From NCBI GenBank assembly GCA_001749745.1, contig JWTM01000101.1, positions 372,001 through 436,000 of the forward strand: DNA of 64,000 nucleotides, in the 5' to 3' direction. How positions within the stretch are numbered: the stretch's first letter is position 1; each line of letters begins with the position of its first letter. This document shows positions 42,007-51,338 of the stretch, piece by piece. A program made the translations under genes and the position numbers. Under the pieces are notes generated by a model. The model ran no database searches and had not been told where the DNA came from. It saw only the letters and a list, made by a program, of their open reading frames with translations. The stretch comes from Candidatus Marispirochaeta associata. Lineage in GTDB: Bacteria; Spirochaetota; Spirochaetia; JC444; Marispirochaetaceae.

Positions 42007-43736
42007 AGATGGGATAGTACCGTAAAGAGCGGAAAGCTGATAGTGACCGCTGCTCCCGTCGATCTCTCTCGGTCGATAGCGACCCGGCCTTTGATCTGCT
42101 CTGCCAAGGCGTTAATCAGGAGCATCCCCAAGCTCTCACGGGCCTGTCCGGTTTGCTCGGGCGGAAACCCCGGACCTTCATCGCTTACCGTCAAGTGGGC
42201 GTTCCCGGACTCAACCGCAAAGACGATTCTGATCCGTACGGTGCCGTCGTCGGATGCCCCGTGCTTCAGGCTGTTGATGATTAGTTCATTGGTTATCAGC
42301 GCTAAGGGAACGAGATTCTCCGTATCGATTATGTGATCTTCAGCCTCTACGACGATGGCGCTCTGTTCGGCGAATCCCTTGCTCATCGAGGCTAAGCGCT
42401 TGAGGAAATCCTCGGTCCCGACGCGTCCGATATCCTCGGATTCGTACATCAGCTCATGCACCCCGACGATCGAACGTATTCGGTTCTCGATCTGAGCCAT
42501 AAAGATATCCATATCCGCCTCGCTCTGACGCTCCAGACGGATAATGCTCAGCATGAGCTGCAGGTTGTTCTTGACTCGGTGGTGTATTTCCCGCAGCAAG
42601 ATCTCCTTCTCCGCCAGGGCATTGGAGAGCTGCCGTTCGTTGACATCCCTTTCCCGGTTTCTCTGTTCCAGGGCCGCAGCCATTCGGTCAATCGCACCAG
42701 CGACCACGGCGATTCCCCCGCCTTTGTTGACCAGTCCCGTTCGGGCCGAAAGATCTCCGCTCTCTATAGAGGCCAGGGATTTGGTAAGAACCAGCAGTTT
42801 ATGACCCAGGCTTACATAGCCGAGAAAGGCCGAGAGGGCGATGCTGGTCAAGGCGGTAATGCCGATCAGGATAATGTTTCGGCGGAGGATTTGCCGGGAG
42901 GGCGCGGTCACCTGGGCCGTGGGAATCCCGAGGATGAGCGTCAGGTAGGGTGAGTCCGTCCCGGGCAGGGACATCTTCCGGAAGGTGTAGAAGCGGGCGA
43001 TATTGTCGGAACCGGTCTGATAGATCGTTCCCGCATCGCCCCCTTCGCAGACCGCCTGCCATACCTCATTTTTGATTGGCTTCCCCACAGGATTAGTATC
43101 CTTTTGGGGATGAAAAAAGAGCCGGATCCCCCGGTGATCGGTAATGCCTAAGATGCTCTCCTCCGGGAGATCGAGTTCATCGAAGATGCGGGAGTATTCA
43201 CTCAGACGGTTGACCACCGTCAGGGCGCCGATTATGCGGCCCTCGCCGTCTCTGAGGGTTTGGGCGAAGGGGAAGGACGGTTCCGAGTCGACCCTGGCTA
43301 GGATATATTCTCCGGCTACAAAACCCTCTCCCCTCAGCGCGGCCTGCACATGCATCCTGTCGGATAGATCGGTTCCGACTGCAAGCCGGGACGAGGCGCG
43401 AACGATCCCGTCGCTATCGACGCTGGCTATGTTCACGTACTCGGGATTGTTACTGATCACCCTGCCCGTAATCGACTGCTGAACAGCCCAGTTCTCCTCT
43501 CGAAAAGGGCCGAGGGAAGCAAGGGTGATCAGGGTTTGGTGGATCGATTCGGTGGACCGCTCTTGGGCGAAGGAGAGGATCTCGATCTGGCGCAGCGCCT
43601 CCTTCTTGACCGACTCTTCGAGGGCTTTGCCCTGCTCCAGACCGGTGAAGACGATGATACCCAAGGCCGGAAGGAGGCCTACGGCGACTATCAGGAGAAA
43701 AATTCCTGCAGTAGAGGCAAACACCGATTTTTTCAT
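42003..43736 (-). CDS. Membrane sensor histidine kinase (Cache-HAMP-HisKA_2)
   Basis: 577 residues. A first membrane helix (AGIFLLIVAVGLLPALGIIVF) and a second near 290-312 bracket a periplasmic double-Cache-like sensor. A HAMP-like linker follows, then a HisKA_2 box (REIHHRVKNNLQLMLSIIRL, phospho-His) and a HATPase domain (LITNELIINSLKHGASDD, VSDEGPGFPPEQ). HisKA_2 kinases belong to the HWE-related group. No response regulator is adjacent, so the partner lies elsewhere. The downstream reductase gene is translationally coupled to it. Confidence 0.92.
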   Translation of the reverse strand: MKKSVFASTAGIFLLIVAVGLLPALGIIVFTGLEQGKALEESVKKEALRQIEILSFAQERSTESIHQTLITLASLGPFREENWAVQQSITGRVISNNPEYVNIASVDSDGIVRASSRLAVGTDLSDRMHVQAALRGEGFVAGEYILARVDSEPSFPFAQTLRDGEGRIIGALTVVNRLSEYSRIFDELDLPEESILGITDHRGIRLFFHPQKDTNPVGKPIKNEVWQAVCEGGDAGTIYQTGSDNIARFYTFRKMSLPGTDSPYLTLILGIPTAQVTAPSRQILRRNIILIGITALTSIALSAFLGYVSLGHKLLVLTKSLASIESGDLSARTGLVNKGGGIAVVAGAIDRMAAALEQRNRERDVNERQLSNALAEKEILLREIHHRVKNNLQLMLSIIRLERQSEADMDIFMAQIENRIRSIVGVHELMYESEDIGRVGTEDFLKRLASMSKGFAEQSAIVVEAEDHIIDTENLVPLALITNELIINSLKHGASDDGTVRIRIVFAVESGNAHLTVSDEGPGFPPEQTGQARESLGMLLINALAEQIKGRVAIDRERSTGAAVTISFPLFTVLSHL

Positions 43737-43748
43737 CTACTTCATTAA

Positions 43749-43778
43749 ATAATAGTGTAGTTGTCTTGTGTAGTGCAA
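43749..43778 (-). promoter_or_regulatory. Possible promoter of the histidine kinase gene
   Basis: TTGCAC and TATTAT are separated by 18 bases on the minus strand and lie directly after the cyclase stop codon, 12 bases before the kinase ATG. The short leader makes this tentative. Confidence 0.45.
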
Positions 43779-43779
43779 A

Positions 43780-46500
43780 CTATTTGAGGGTCAGGCTATA
43801 GACCCCGTCCCAGTTGGCGTTCGGCGGCGTTTTCTTGAACTTCTTGATCCGCTCCAGGAAAAACTCCGAGGGCCCGTCGCCGGGGAGGAAGCGCAGCACC
43901 GAGCGAAAGTTGCGCTCGCTCTTGCTCCACTCCCGCGCCTCGAAGAGTTCCAAGCCCTCGTGGAAGGTATCCACCGCCTCGAGCAGGTTGGAATCGACCC
44001 GATCCTGCTCCTCGATCAGTTCATACAGTCTAACCGGTTGATTGATACCGACTACCCGCACGCGATCGAGCTTCCGGGTCAGAAACTGAGGTCCCGCAGC
44101 CGCCTGGGTATGCTCGCTCATCAGGACCCAGGTTCCGTACTGCTTGTTGACCCCCTCTAAGCGGGCGGCCAGGTTAACCGAGTTGCCCATGATGGTGTAA
44201 TCCATCTTCTGCTGGGTTCCCATGTTGCCGACGACCATCTCGCCGGTGTTGATGCCCACCCGGGTAAGGAGCGGGGCGGGTGAGGTCCCCTCCTGAAGGA
44301 AGCGCTTGTTGAGTTCCCTTTCCAGCCGCTTCATGATAACCGCCGACTGGCAGGCGCGCTTGGCATGGTCCCGGAACTCGATCGGCGCGCCGAAGAAGGC
44401 GATAATTGCATCCCCCTCATACTTGTCGATCGTGCCCCTGAGGTCGAGGATGGTGTCGCTCATAGCGGTCAGATACTGATTCAGGAGTTTAACCAGCTCC
44501 GTCGGATCAAGTTGTTCGGATATCGTTGAAAAGCCTTTTATGTCGGTAAAGATAGCGGTGAGCTCCTTCTTCTCTCCTCCCAGATTGAGCCGTTCCGGAT
44601 CGTCGACGATCTGTTTAATGACATCCGCCGAGAGGTAGTGGGAGAAGGCGCTCCTCAGAAAGCTCTTCTCTCCTTCGGTGATCAGAAACTTTATGGCCCA
44701 GATGGTTAAAAAGGTCAGTCCCAGCATTAAGAGCGGCGGGAGCATCGGCAGGTACCAGCCCTGAAGCAGGAATAGGCCTAGGGATGCGCCGAATACGCCG
44801 GCGATGAAGAGCAGGCCCACCAGGATCGATCCCAATGGATTCAAGCCCTTAATGATGAAGGCTAAGAGGAAGGTTAGGGCCACCGCTACCCCCAGGGCCA
44901 GGAAAGGGCTGAGCTCGTCCAGGAAATCCTGCTGAAAGATGGTGTTGGCCACCGCCGCATGGGTTCCGACGTTCATATACTCCTTCTCAAAGGGGTTAAC
45001 GCCGATATCGGTGGTGGATATACCGGTATGTCCGATAATGATGAACGCATCCTGAAGTTCGTCCCGCAGTACTTGCCGGATCTCGAGAATCCGGTCCGTG
45101 TCCGTCTTGAGGGCCGCGAAGGAGGCGCTTACCTCGTCGCGGATAGCCGCATATTCGGCCGCCTGATCCGTTTCGAGATCGGGCGAGGCGAGGATGCGCT
45201 CAATCTCCGAGACGATGGCCGCTTCCGTTTCACCGTTTACCAGGGACCCTAAGCCCTCGAAGAAGAGCTTGCGGATTTCTACGTACTCCCGCTTCGCAGC
45301 CTGATCGATCGGGCCTGTCTCGCCTTGAGCGATAAGCTCATCCCGCAGGAGCAGGGCGTACTGGTGCAGATCCCAGACCGGCGCATCGGTAAGGTGGAAA
45401 TCGAGATAGCCTGCGTCGTGCATGATCTCCAGATTGTAGACAATCTGTTCTTCCAGTTTTTGGTGCACCACGATCTGATTGTACGAGAGGTGCCGGAAGC
45501 TCTCTTCGAAGCTCTTGGGAGGCCAGTTGATCAGCATCCGCCCCTCATCATCCAGGGGGATAGAGACCAGCTGGGTATCCGATTTGATCTCGATGTTTCC
45601 CGGGCTTAAGCGGACCTGGGGATTTCCCATCTTCGCTAAAATGGGAGCCATAACCAGCTGTCCGTAATAGGCATCGCTGTAGCGGGAGATCAGATCGATC
45701 CGGCGGCGCACGCCGTCCTCGTCGACCACGACGTTAGGGAAGCCGGCTCCCGCTGCACCCCGCAGGATGGTCAGGATCGTCGGCTGGACCGCCGGTGCGT
45801 CCAAGCCCGGGGTGTAGTCGGCTGAGGGCAGGGTATTTTCAATGGGGATTCGGGTGCGAACCTCCTCTTTCAGCTCTTCGGTTACCCGGACCAGTTCAAC
45901 CTCATTGGGAAGCATATTGACCGTGGCCCAGGCATTGCCGAAGAATCGGAAGGCGCTTCCCAGATAGCGGTCGTTGTCCCGGGCCACCTGACGCACGTCG
46001 GCAAGGAGTTCGCCCCGGACCTCGTCGCTTATGCCGGTTAGTTCAGCCACATACTCCTCCGCTTCGTTCAGCGGAATAAAACCCTGCTGCAGGGCCTCGA
46101 AGAGGGCGGAGATGCTCTCGTTCAGTTCAATGAACTCGTTGTCGAAGCGGCGTGGCAGATCTTGCTGCAGATAGCGGGAGTCTATGCCGAGGGGACTGGA
46201 GTCGACGTACTCAATATCGAAGACCACCGTGTCGGCATCGAACTCGCTCATCAGTATCAACCCGTCGGCGACGACCGAGCGGCTCCAGGGCCAGGTCCCC
46301 ACCTGGGCGATGGCCAGATCGTCGATGTCGAGGAGGAGGATCGATTCGTCCTCTTCGATAGCCGGTTTAATATGCAGAAAGAGATCATAGATGCGATTAC
46401 TGCCCGATTCGAAAGCGGGAATAAAGATAGTGGAACTGACGATGATCGCTATGATTAACGGTACGGCATAATAGAATCGGAACGCGGTTCGCTTCGGCAT
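43780..46500 (-). CDS. CHASE2-domain adenylate cyclase (class III)
   Basis: 906 residues from the ATG at 46500, chosen because GGGAGGAAGT lies directly upstream. Order: one membrane helix (~7-27), a large CHASE2 extracytoplasmic sensor (~30-540; SILLLDIDDLAIAQVGTWPW, GHTGISTTDIGVNPF), three helices (~545-635), and a class III cyclase domain (~670-850). Metal Asp residues are in FTDIKGFS and KYEGDAIIAFFGAP. DYTIMGNSVNLAARLE carries the purine-specifying Asp and transition-state Asn/Arg, pointing to ATP rather than GTP. A tail of about 70 residues follows. It is divergent from a FecR-containing module, a recurrent pairing that suggests a signalling partnership. Confidence 0.93.
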   Translation of the reverse strand: MPKRTAFRFYYAVPLIIAIIVSSTIFIPAFESGSNRIYDLFLHIKPAIEEDESILLLDIDDLAIAQVGTWPWSRSVVADGLILMSEFDADTVVFDIEYVDSSPLGIDSRYLQQDLPRRFDNEFIELNESISALFEALQQGFIPLNEAEEYVAELTGISDEVRGELLADVRQVARDNDRYLGSAFRFFGNAWATVNMLPNEVELVRVTEELKEEVRTRIPIENTLPSADYTPGLDAPAVQPTILTILRGAAGAGFPNVVVDEDGVRRRIDLISRYSDAYYGQLVMAPILAKMGNPQVRLSPGNIEIKSDTQLVSIPLDDEGRMLINWPPKSFEESFRHLSYNQIVVHQKLEEQIVYNLEIMHDAGYLDFHLTDAPVWDLHQYALLLRDELIAQGETGPIDQAAKREYVEIRKLFFEGLGSLVNGETEAAIVSEIERILASPDLETDQAAEYAAIRDEVSASFAALKTDTDRILEIRQVLRDELQDAFIIIGHTGISTTDIGVNPFEKEYMNVGTHAAVANTIFQQDFLDELSPFLALGVAVALTFLLAFIIKGLNPLGSILVGLLFIAGVFGASLGLFLLQGWYLPMLPPLLMLGLTFLTIWAIKFLITEGEKSFLRSAFSHYLSADVIKQIVDDPERLNLGGEKKELTAIFTDIKGFSTISEQLDPTELVKLLNQYLTAMSDTILDLRGTIDKYEGDAIIAFFGAPIEFRDHAKRACQSAVIMKRLERELNKRFLQEGTSPAPLLTRVGINTGEMVVGNMGTQQKMDYTIMGNSVNLAARLEGVNKQYGTWVLMSEHTQAAAGPQFLTRKLDRVRVVGINQPVRLYELIEEQDRVDSNLLEAVDTFHEGLELFEAREWSKSERNFRSVLRFLPGDGPSEFFLERIKKFKKTPPNANWDGVYSLTLK

Positions 46501-46675
46501 ACTTCCTCCCGACCTCAACTTTTAGCTGGTGGTTTCTGGGTGTTAGTATACTCTTAAATCGGCGTAATTTCCCCTTTTTCCCGGTAAAGATGGTATATTA
46601 ATACAAGAGTTTTTGAGAAATCGCTTCTTTGTTTGATCATCGTCCTATTTGGTGTATGTTGTGTAGGGGTGATAT

Positions 46676-47134
46676 ATGAGTAGAAAGGTAATATTAGCAA
46701 CCGTTATTCTGATTCTTGCCGCACCGCTTTTTTCACAATCGAACGAGATCCTCGATCTGATCCTGGCCGAGTCCGAATTGAGCGCCGGCAGCGCCGCCTA
46801 TCTGGTGGGGAGTATCGATCCCGCGGGGGCGGCTCCCGCGGATCAGGCCGAGGCCTTCGGTCGGTTATTGGCCGAGGATGATCTAGGCCGCTTTGGTATT
46901 CAGTCGGCTTCCGACACGGTAAGCCTGGGGCTTTTCGCCTACCTCCTGCAGCAGGAGATGCAACTCCCAAAGGGGATCGGCAGCTCCCTCTTCGCGTCTC
47001 CGCGCTACGCCCTCCGGGATCTGAAATTTCTAGCGTTGATCCAGGGACGGGGCGCCCCGAATGATCCGCTCGACGGCGAACGGGCCGTGCGTATTATCGG
47101 CCGGGCACTGGCCGAGACGGAGGAGCGCTCATGA
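46676..47134 (+). CDS. Small exported protein of the FecR module, copy 1
   Basis: 152 residues with a signal peptide (RKVILATVILILAAPLFSQS). The mature part is about 130 helical, Ala/Leu-rich residues (ILDLILAESELSAGSAAYLV, ALRDLKFLALIQGRG). No family was recognised with certainty, but similar short exported proteins occur beside FecR genes in spirochaetes as far as I recall. Its stop overlaps the beta-barrel start (ATGA). It is the first gene of the module divergent from the CHASE2 cyclase and probably acts in the periplasm. The sequence is identical to that at 49712. Confidence 0.75.
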   Translation: MSRKVILATVILILAAPLFSQSNEILDLILAESELSAGSAAYLVGSIDPAGAAPADQAEAFGRLLAEDDLGRFGIQSASDTVSLGLFAYLLQQEMQLPKGIGSSLFASPRYALRDLKFLALIQGRGAPNDPLDGERAVRIIGRALAETEERS

Positions 47135-48291
47135 ACAACTTACGCAATGCCGTCATCGTCCTGGTGCTTGTAGTTGTCGCTCTTCCCGCCTTCGCCTTCG
47201 ATTGGGGCGTAGTAATCGACAATACCTCGACCTTCAACTTCTCCGACGACAGCAATGCCGACCCGGAGAACGAGCAGCGCAATAAGGTCTCTCTCTGGGC
47301 CGAGGAGTATTGGACCCCCTGGGAGAGCGGCTCTGTCTCGCTAAGCGCCAACGCCTTCTACCTCTACACCGACGATCGGGATCTCTTAATCGATCTGAGC
47401 CTCTTGAAGCTCTCTATCAGCCGGCCGGACCTGCTTGAAGCGGGGAAGGGTGTGTTGCGGAGCGATATCGGCCGCTTCCGATTCAGCGACCCGAGCGCCC
47501 TAGTTTTTAACCATACCGCCGACGGTGCGGCGGGGAGCTTCGACTTTGGTCCGGCTATCGTCTCGGCTGCAGTCGGCTATACCGGTCTGCAGCTGAAGCC
47601 GGAAGCATCATTGAATATGAGCGCCGCCGATCTGGTCGACGAGGACGATGACGACGTCTACTTCGCTCCCAAGCGGCTCTTCGAGCAGGTAAGCCTCACC
47701 GTACGGGACTATCTGCCCCGGCAGAAGCTGACCGCCGCGGGCTTCTTGCAACAGGACCTGCGGGACGACGACGGCGACAAGCTCAACAGCCTGCATGCGA
47801 TAGGTACCGCCGACGGAAGCATCACCGACGGGCTCTACTACAGTCTCTCCGGCGTCTACGCCTCGAATCTGAGCGATGATCTGAACGGGACCCTCTTCAA
47901 GGCGGGACTCTTCTACTTCTCTGAAGAACTATATAACTCCCGCCTTTCCGGCGAGGTCCTCTTGACCGGGGAGGACTACTTCTCCGTCTCCGAGCCGACC
48001 CTTGGCCTGGTCTATACCCCGGATGAGGCTGATCTGCTGCGTTTTGCACTGGACTATTCAATTCGTCCATGGGGGGATCGGTTTGATCCCGTTCTACGAA
48101 ATCTGCAGTTTACCGCGGGGGCCAAGTTCTTCTCAGTGCCCGACGGAGACCCCACGGGCAACGAGTTTGAAGGGGGGATTAAATTCCGCCCGACCTCGGA
48201 CTTCGGCGCAGCCGTCAAGTACGGCATCTTTATTCCGGAGGACGGGGACAACGCGAGCCTCTTGAGGCTGGAAGCCTCGCTCGGACTCTAA
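47131..48291 (+). CDS. Outer-membrane beta-barrel protein of the FecR module, copy 1
   Basis: 386 residues with a signal peptide (AVIVLVLVVVALPAFAFD) and about 360 residues of alternating strands and Asp-rich turns (LVDEDDDDVYFAPKR, LRDDDGDKLNS). It ends LLRLEASLGL. The pattern fits an outer-membrane porin-like barrel of about 16 strands. The acidic loops could bind cations. It shares an ATGA overlap with the gene upstream, and the FecR gene begins 11 bases after its stop. The sequence is identical to the copy at 50167. Confidence 0.75.
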   Translation: MNNLRNAVIVLVLVVVALPAFAFDWGVVIDNTSTFNFSDDSNADPENEQRNKVSLWAEEYWTPWESGSVSLSANAFYLYTDDRDLLIDLSLLKLSISRPDLLEAGKGVLRSDIGRFRFSDPSALVFNHTADGAAGSFDFGPAIVSAAVGYTGLQLKPEASLNMSAADLVDEDDDDVYFAPKRLFEQVSLTVRDYLPRQKLTAAGFLQQDLRDDDGDKLNSLHAIGTADGSITDGLYYSLSGVYASNLSDDLNGTLFKAGLFYFSEELYNSRLSGEVLLTGEDYFSVSEPTLGLVYTPDEADLLRFALDYSIRPWGDRFDPVLRNLQFTAGAKFFSVPDGDPTGNEFEGGIKFRPTSDFGAAVKYGIFIPEDGDNASLLRLEASLGL

Positions 48292-48302
48292 GGAGGATTA
48301 GA

Positions 48303-49001
48303 ATGATCTGTAGGAATAATATAATCAAGCTTGTGAGCATCCTGCTGATGTTGGGTGTAACGGTGCTCACCGCCGGCGCCCAATCCACCGCGACGGTGCA
48401 GAGCGTCACCGGCAAGGTGGAGATACAGACCCCGGGCGGCGCCTGGCGAGGTTTGAGCAGCGGGGACGAGGTCGCTATCGGTTCGAGAATATCGACCGGC
48501 TTCAGATCCTCGGCGGTGCTCGAGATCGGCTCGGCTACCTTAGAGGTCGATCAGCTCACTCGCATGACCTTAGAGGAGCTCGCCGAGCGGGAAGGGACGG
48601 TTAAAACCGAACTCTTCTTACGGGTCGGCCGGGTCAAGGCCGAGGTGACCCAGCGCCAGGGGCTGCAGCAGGATTTCCGCCTGCGAAGTCCCGTCTCGAC
48701 CGCGGCGGTGCGGGGCACCAGCTTCGAATACGACGGGATCAACTTGAAGGTGCTGGAAGGCCTGGTCGCCCTGGCTAACGCCTACGGCCAGAGCGTTTCG
48801 GTCGCCGGCGGCGAGGTGGTGGTAGCCGAGGAGGGTGAACTACCGCCTGAGGGGCTGGCGGCGTTGGAGGCCTTATTCGCGGTCGATACCAGCGCCTCGC
48901 AGATTGACGAAATTATTGACTCGCTGCCTGCGCCAGGGACGCTGACGACGGGGAGTGTGACGATTACCTATGAACCCTATCAGATCATTATACCTCAATA
49001 G
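48303..49001 (+). CDS. Periplasmic FecR-domain protein, copy 1
   Basis: 232 residues with a signal peptide (IIKLVSILLMLGVTVLTAGA). A FecR domain spans about 30-160: VTGKVEIQTPGGAWRGLSSG, TGFRSSAVLEIGSATLEVD, and RSPVSTAAVRGTSFEYDG. Unlike canonical FecR it has no cytoplasmic N-terminus and no anti-sigma part, so it is wholly exported. FecR domains transmit signals in the periplasm, and exported FecR proteins frequently accompany CHASE2 cyclases, as here. AAGGAGGATTAGA precedes the ATG. The last 40 residues diverge from the second copy and end in a different tail. Confidence 0.88.
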   Translation: MICRNNIIKLVSILLMLGVTVLTAGAQSTATVQSVTGKVEIQTPGGAWRGLSSGDEVAIGSRISTGFRSSAVLEIGSATLEVDQLTRMTLEELAEREGTVKTELFLRVGRVKAEVTQRQGLQQDFRLRSPVSTAAVRGTSFEYDGINLKVLEGLVALANAYGQSVSVAGGEVVVAEEGELPPEGLAALEALFAVDTSASQIDEIIDSLPAPGTLTTGSVTITYEPYQIIIPQ

Positions 49002-49014
49002 GAGGGATGTACAT

Positions 49015-49521
49015 ATGAATCCTAAAGAGCTATTTGCTATATTGTTAGTTTTTCTATTGTTTACTGGCTGCTATCTAGAAGGAGTTTCAGATAATAGAGT
49101 TCTTGAGAATACAATAGTGTTGGATTTAGTTAATCAGGCTCCGGTGGGTTTCGCCGGTACAGGTTATTATTTAAAAGCTAGAATTTATAAAGCGGAAGAT
49201 GTTGATGCAATGCTTAGCCAGGGTACTATATTCGTAGATACGATAGAGACTAATACTATTGATTATGATCCTGTTTTGCTGTCTACACCTCTCAATACCC
49301 AGGCCTTCTTCTTAGGATCTCAACCTCCGACTACGGGTCTTGTAATATTGGTTGATCTTCCGCCGGACGAGTATAGGGTGTTGTTGGAGAGACTGGAATA
49401 CTGGCAGGGTGATGGTGAATCTGGTCCCTATGCTGCCGGTCTCACCGACTCATTTAATGTTGTTGGGGGCGAAAACACAGATACTGCTGTGCAGATGCTC
49501 ACGCACTTGTCTAATACGTGA
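49015..49521 (+). CDS. Lipoprotein of the FecR module, variant 1
   Basis: 168 residues from the ATG at 49015, which has AGGAGGGATGTACAT upstream. The lipoprotein signal FAILLVFLLFTGC is followed by a beta-rich region (IVLDLVNQAPVGFAGTGYYLKARIYK; PDEYRVLLERLEYWQG). It is related to the variant after copy 2: both share the VLDL-Q-VG-GYL-ARVY and DEYRVLLER-like positions but differ over most of their length. The gene is clearly more AT-rich than the FecR gene before it. It is probably anchored to the outer membrane and may be surface-exposed. Confidence 0.75.
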   Translation: MNPKELFAILLVFLLFTGCYLEGVSDNRVLENTIVLDLVNQAPVGFAGTGYYLKARIYKAEDVDAMLSQGTIFVDTIETNTIDYDPVLLSTPLNTQAFFLGSQPPTTGLVILVDLPPDEYRVLLERLEYWQGDGESGPYAAGLTDSFNVVGGENTDTAVQMLTHLSNT

Positions 49522-49711
49522 GTCTTGCTTCGGCATACTTCCTCCCGACCTCAACTTTTAGCTGGTGGTTTCTGGGTGTTAGTATACTCTTAAATCGGCG
49601 TAATTTCCCCTTTTTCCCGGTAAAGATGGTATATTAATACAAGAGTTTTTGAGAAATCGCTTCTTTGTTTGATCATCGTCCTATTTGGTGTATGTTGTGT
49701 AGGGGTGATAT

Positions 49712-50170
49712 ATGAGTAGAAAGGTAATATTAGCAACCGTTATTCTGATTCTTGCCGCACCGCTTTTTTCACAATCGAACGAGATCCTCGATCTGATCCT
49801 GGCCGAGTCCGAATTGAGCGCCGGCAGCGCCGCCTATCTGGTGGGGAGTATCGATCCCGCGGGGGCGGCTCCCGCGGATCAGGCCGAGGCCTTCGGTCGG
49901 TTATTGGCCGAGGATGATCTAGGCCGCTTTGGTATTCAGTCGGCTTCCGACACGGTAAGCCTGGGGCTTTTCGCCTACCTCCTGCAGCAGGAGATGCAAC
50001 TCCCAAAGGGGATCGGCAGCTCCCTCTTCGCGTCTCCGCGCTACGCCCTCCGGGATCTGAAATTTCTAGCGTTGATCCAGGGACGGGGCGCCCCGAATGA
50101 TCCGCTCGACGGCGAACGGGCCGTGCGTATTATCGGCCGGGCACTGGCCGAGACGGAGGAGCGCTCATGA
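49712..50170 (+). CDS. Small exported protein of the FecR module, copy 2
   Basis: 152 residues, identical at every residue to the gene at 46676, including the signal peptide and the ATGA overlap with the barrel gene. It carries the same upstream region, so it should have its own promoter. Here the upstream neighbour is lipoprotein 1 rather than the cyclase. Confidence 0.75.
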   Translation: MSRKVILATVILILAAPLFSQSNEILDLILAESELSAGSAAYLVGSIDPAGAAPADQAEAFGRLLAEDDLGRFGIQSASDTVSLGLFAYLLQQEMQLPKGIGSSLFASPRYALRDLKFLALIQGRGAPNDPLDGERAVRIIGRALAETEERS

Positions 50171-51327
50171 ACAACTTACGCAATGCCGTCATCGTCCTGG
50201 TGCTTGTAGTTGTCGCTCTTCCCGCCTTCGCCTTCGATTGGGGCGTAGTAATCGACAATACCTCGACCTTCAACTTCTCCGACGACAGCAATGCCGACCC
50301 GGAGAACGAGCAGCGCAATAAGGTCTCTCTCTGGGCCGAGGAGTATTGGACCCCCTGGGAGAGCGGCTCTGTCTCGCTAAGCGCCAACGCCTTCTACCTC
50401 TACACCGACGATCGGGATCTCTTAATCGATCTGAGCCTCTTGAAGCTCTCTATCAGCCGGCCGGACCTGCTTGAAGCGGGGAAGGGTGTGTTGCGGAGCG
50501 ATATCGGCCGCTTCCGATTCAGCGACCCGAGCGCCCTAGTTTTTAACCATACCGCCGACGGTGCGGCGGGGAGCTTCGACTTTGGTCCGGCTATCGTCTC
50601 GGCTGCAGTCGGCTATACCGGTCTGCAGCTGAAGCCGGAAGCATCATTGAATATGAGCGCCGCCGATCTGGTCGACGAGGACGATGACGACGTCTACTTC
50701 GCTCCCAAGCGGCTCTTCGAGCAGGTAAGCCTCACCGTACGGGACTATCTGCCCCGGCAGAAGCTGACCGCCGCGGGCTTCTTGCAACAGGACCTGCGGG
50801 ACGACGACGGCGACAAGCTCAACAGCCTGCATGCGATAGGTACCGCCGACGGAAGCATCACCGACGGGCTCTACTACAGTCTCTCCGGCGTCTACGCCTC
50901 GAATCTGAGCGATGATCTGAACGGGACCCTCTTCAAGGCGGGACTCTTCTACTTCTCTGAAGAACTATATAACTCCCGCCTTTCCGGCGAGGTCCTCTTG
51001 ACCGGGGAGGACTACTTCTCCGTCTCCGAGCCGACCCTTGGCCTGGTCTATACCCCGGATGAGGCTGATCTGCTGCGTTTTGCACTGGACTATTCAATTC
51101 GTCCATGGGGGGATCGGTTTGATCCCGTTCTACGAAATCTGCAGTTTACCGCGGGGGCCAAGTTCTTCTCAGTGCCCGACGGAGACCCCACGGGCAACGA
51201 GTTTGAAGGGGGGATTAAATTCCGCCCGACCTCGGACTTCGGCGCAGCCGTCAAGTACGGCATCTTTATTCCGGAGGACGGGGACAACGCGAGCCTCTTG
51301 AGGCTGGAAGCCTCGCTCGGACTCTAA
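50167..51327 (+). CDS. Outer-membrane beta-barrel protein of the FecR module, copy 2
   Basis: 386 residues, identical to the protein at 47131. Complete identity of a long barrel, including its loops, means very recent duplication or ongoing gene conversion. Surface loops normally diverge fastest. Confidence 0.75.
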   Translation: MNNLRNAVIVLVLVVVALPAFAFDWGVVIDNTSTFNFSDDSNADPENEQRNKVSLWAEEYWTPWESGSVSLSANAFYLYTDDRDLLIDLSLLKLSISRPDLLEAGKGVLRSDIGRFRFSDPSALVFNHTADGAAGSFDFGPAIVSAAVGYTGLQLKPEASLNMSAADLVDEDDDDVYFAPKRLFEQVSLTVRDYLPRQKLTAAGFLQQDLRDDDGDKLNSLHAIGTADGSITDGLYYSLSGVYASNLSDDLNGTLFKAGLFYFSEELYNSRLSGEVLLTGEDYFSVSEPTLGLVYTPDEADLLRFALDYSIRPWGDRFDPVLRNLQFTAGAKFFSVPDGDPTGNEFEGGIKFRPTSDFGAAVKYGIFIPEDGDNASLLRLEASLGL

Positions 51328-51338
51328 GGAGGATTAGA

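Larger units (their letters stand above)
46491..48874 (+). repeat. Direct repeat unit, copy 1 (about 2.38 kb)
   Basis: This segment recurs 3,036 bases downstream, apparently without any difference. Reading frames in both directions translate identically in the two copies. It begins 10 bases inside the 5' end of the cyclase gene and covers the intergenic promoter region, the small exported protein, the beta-barrel and most of the FecR gene. The first difference is an A/G change at 48875 versus 51911. Confidence 0.95.
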
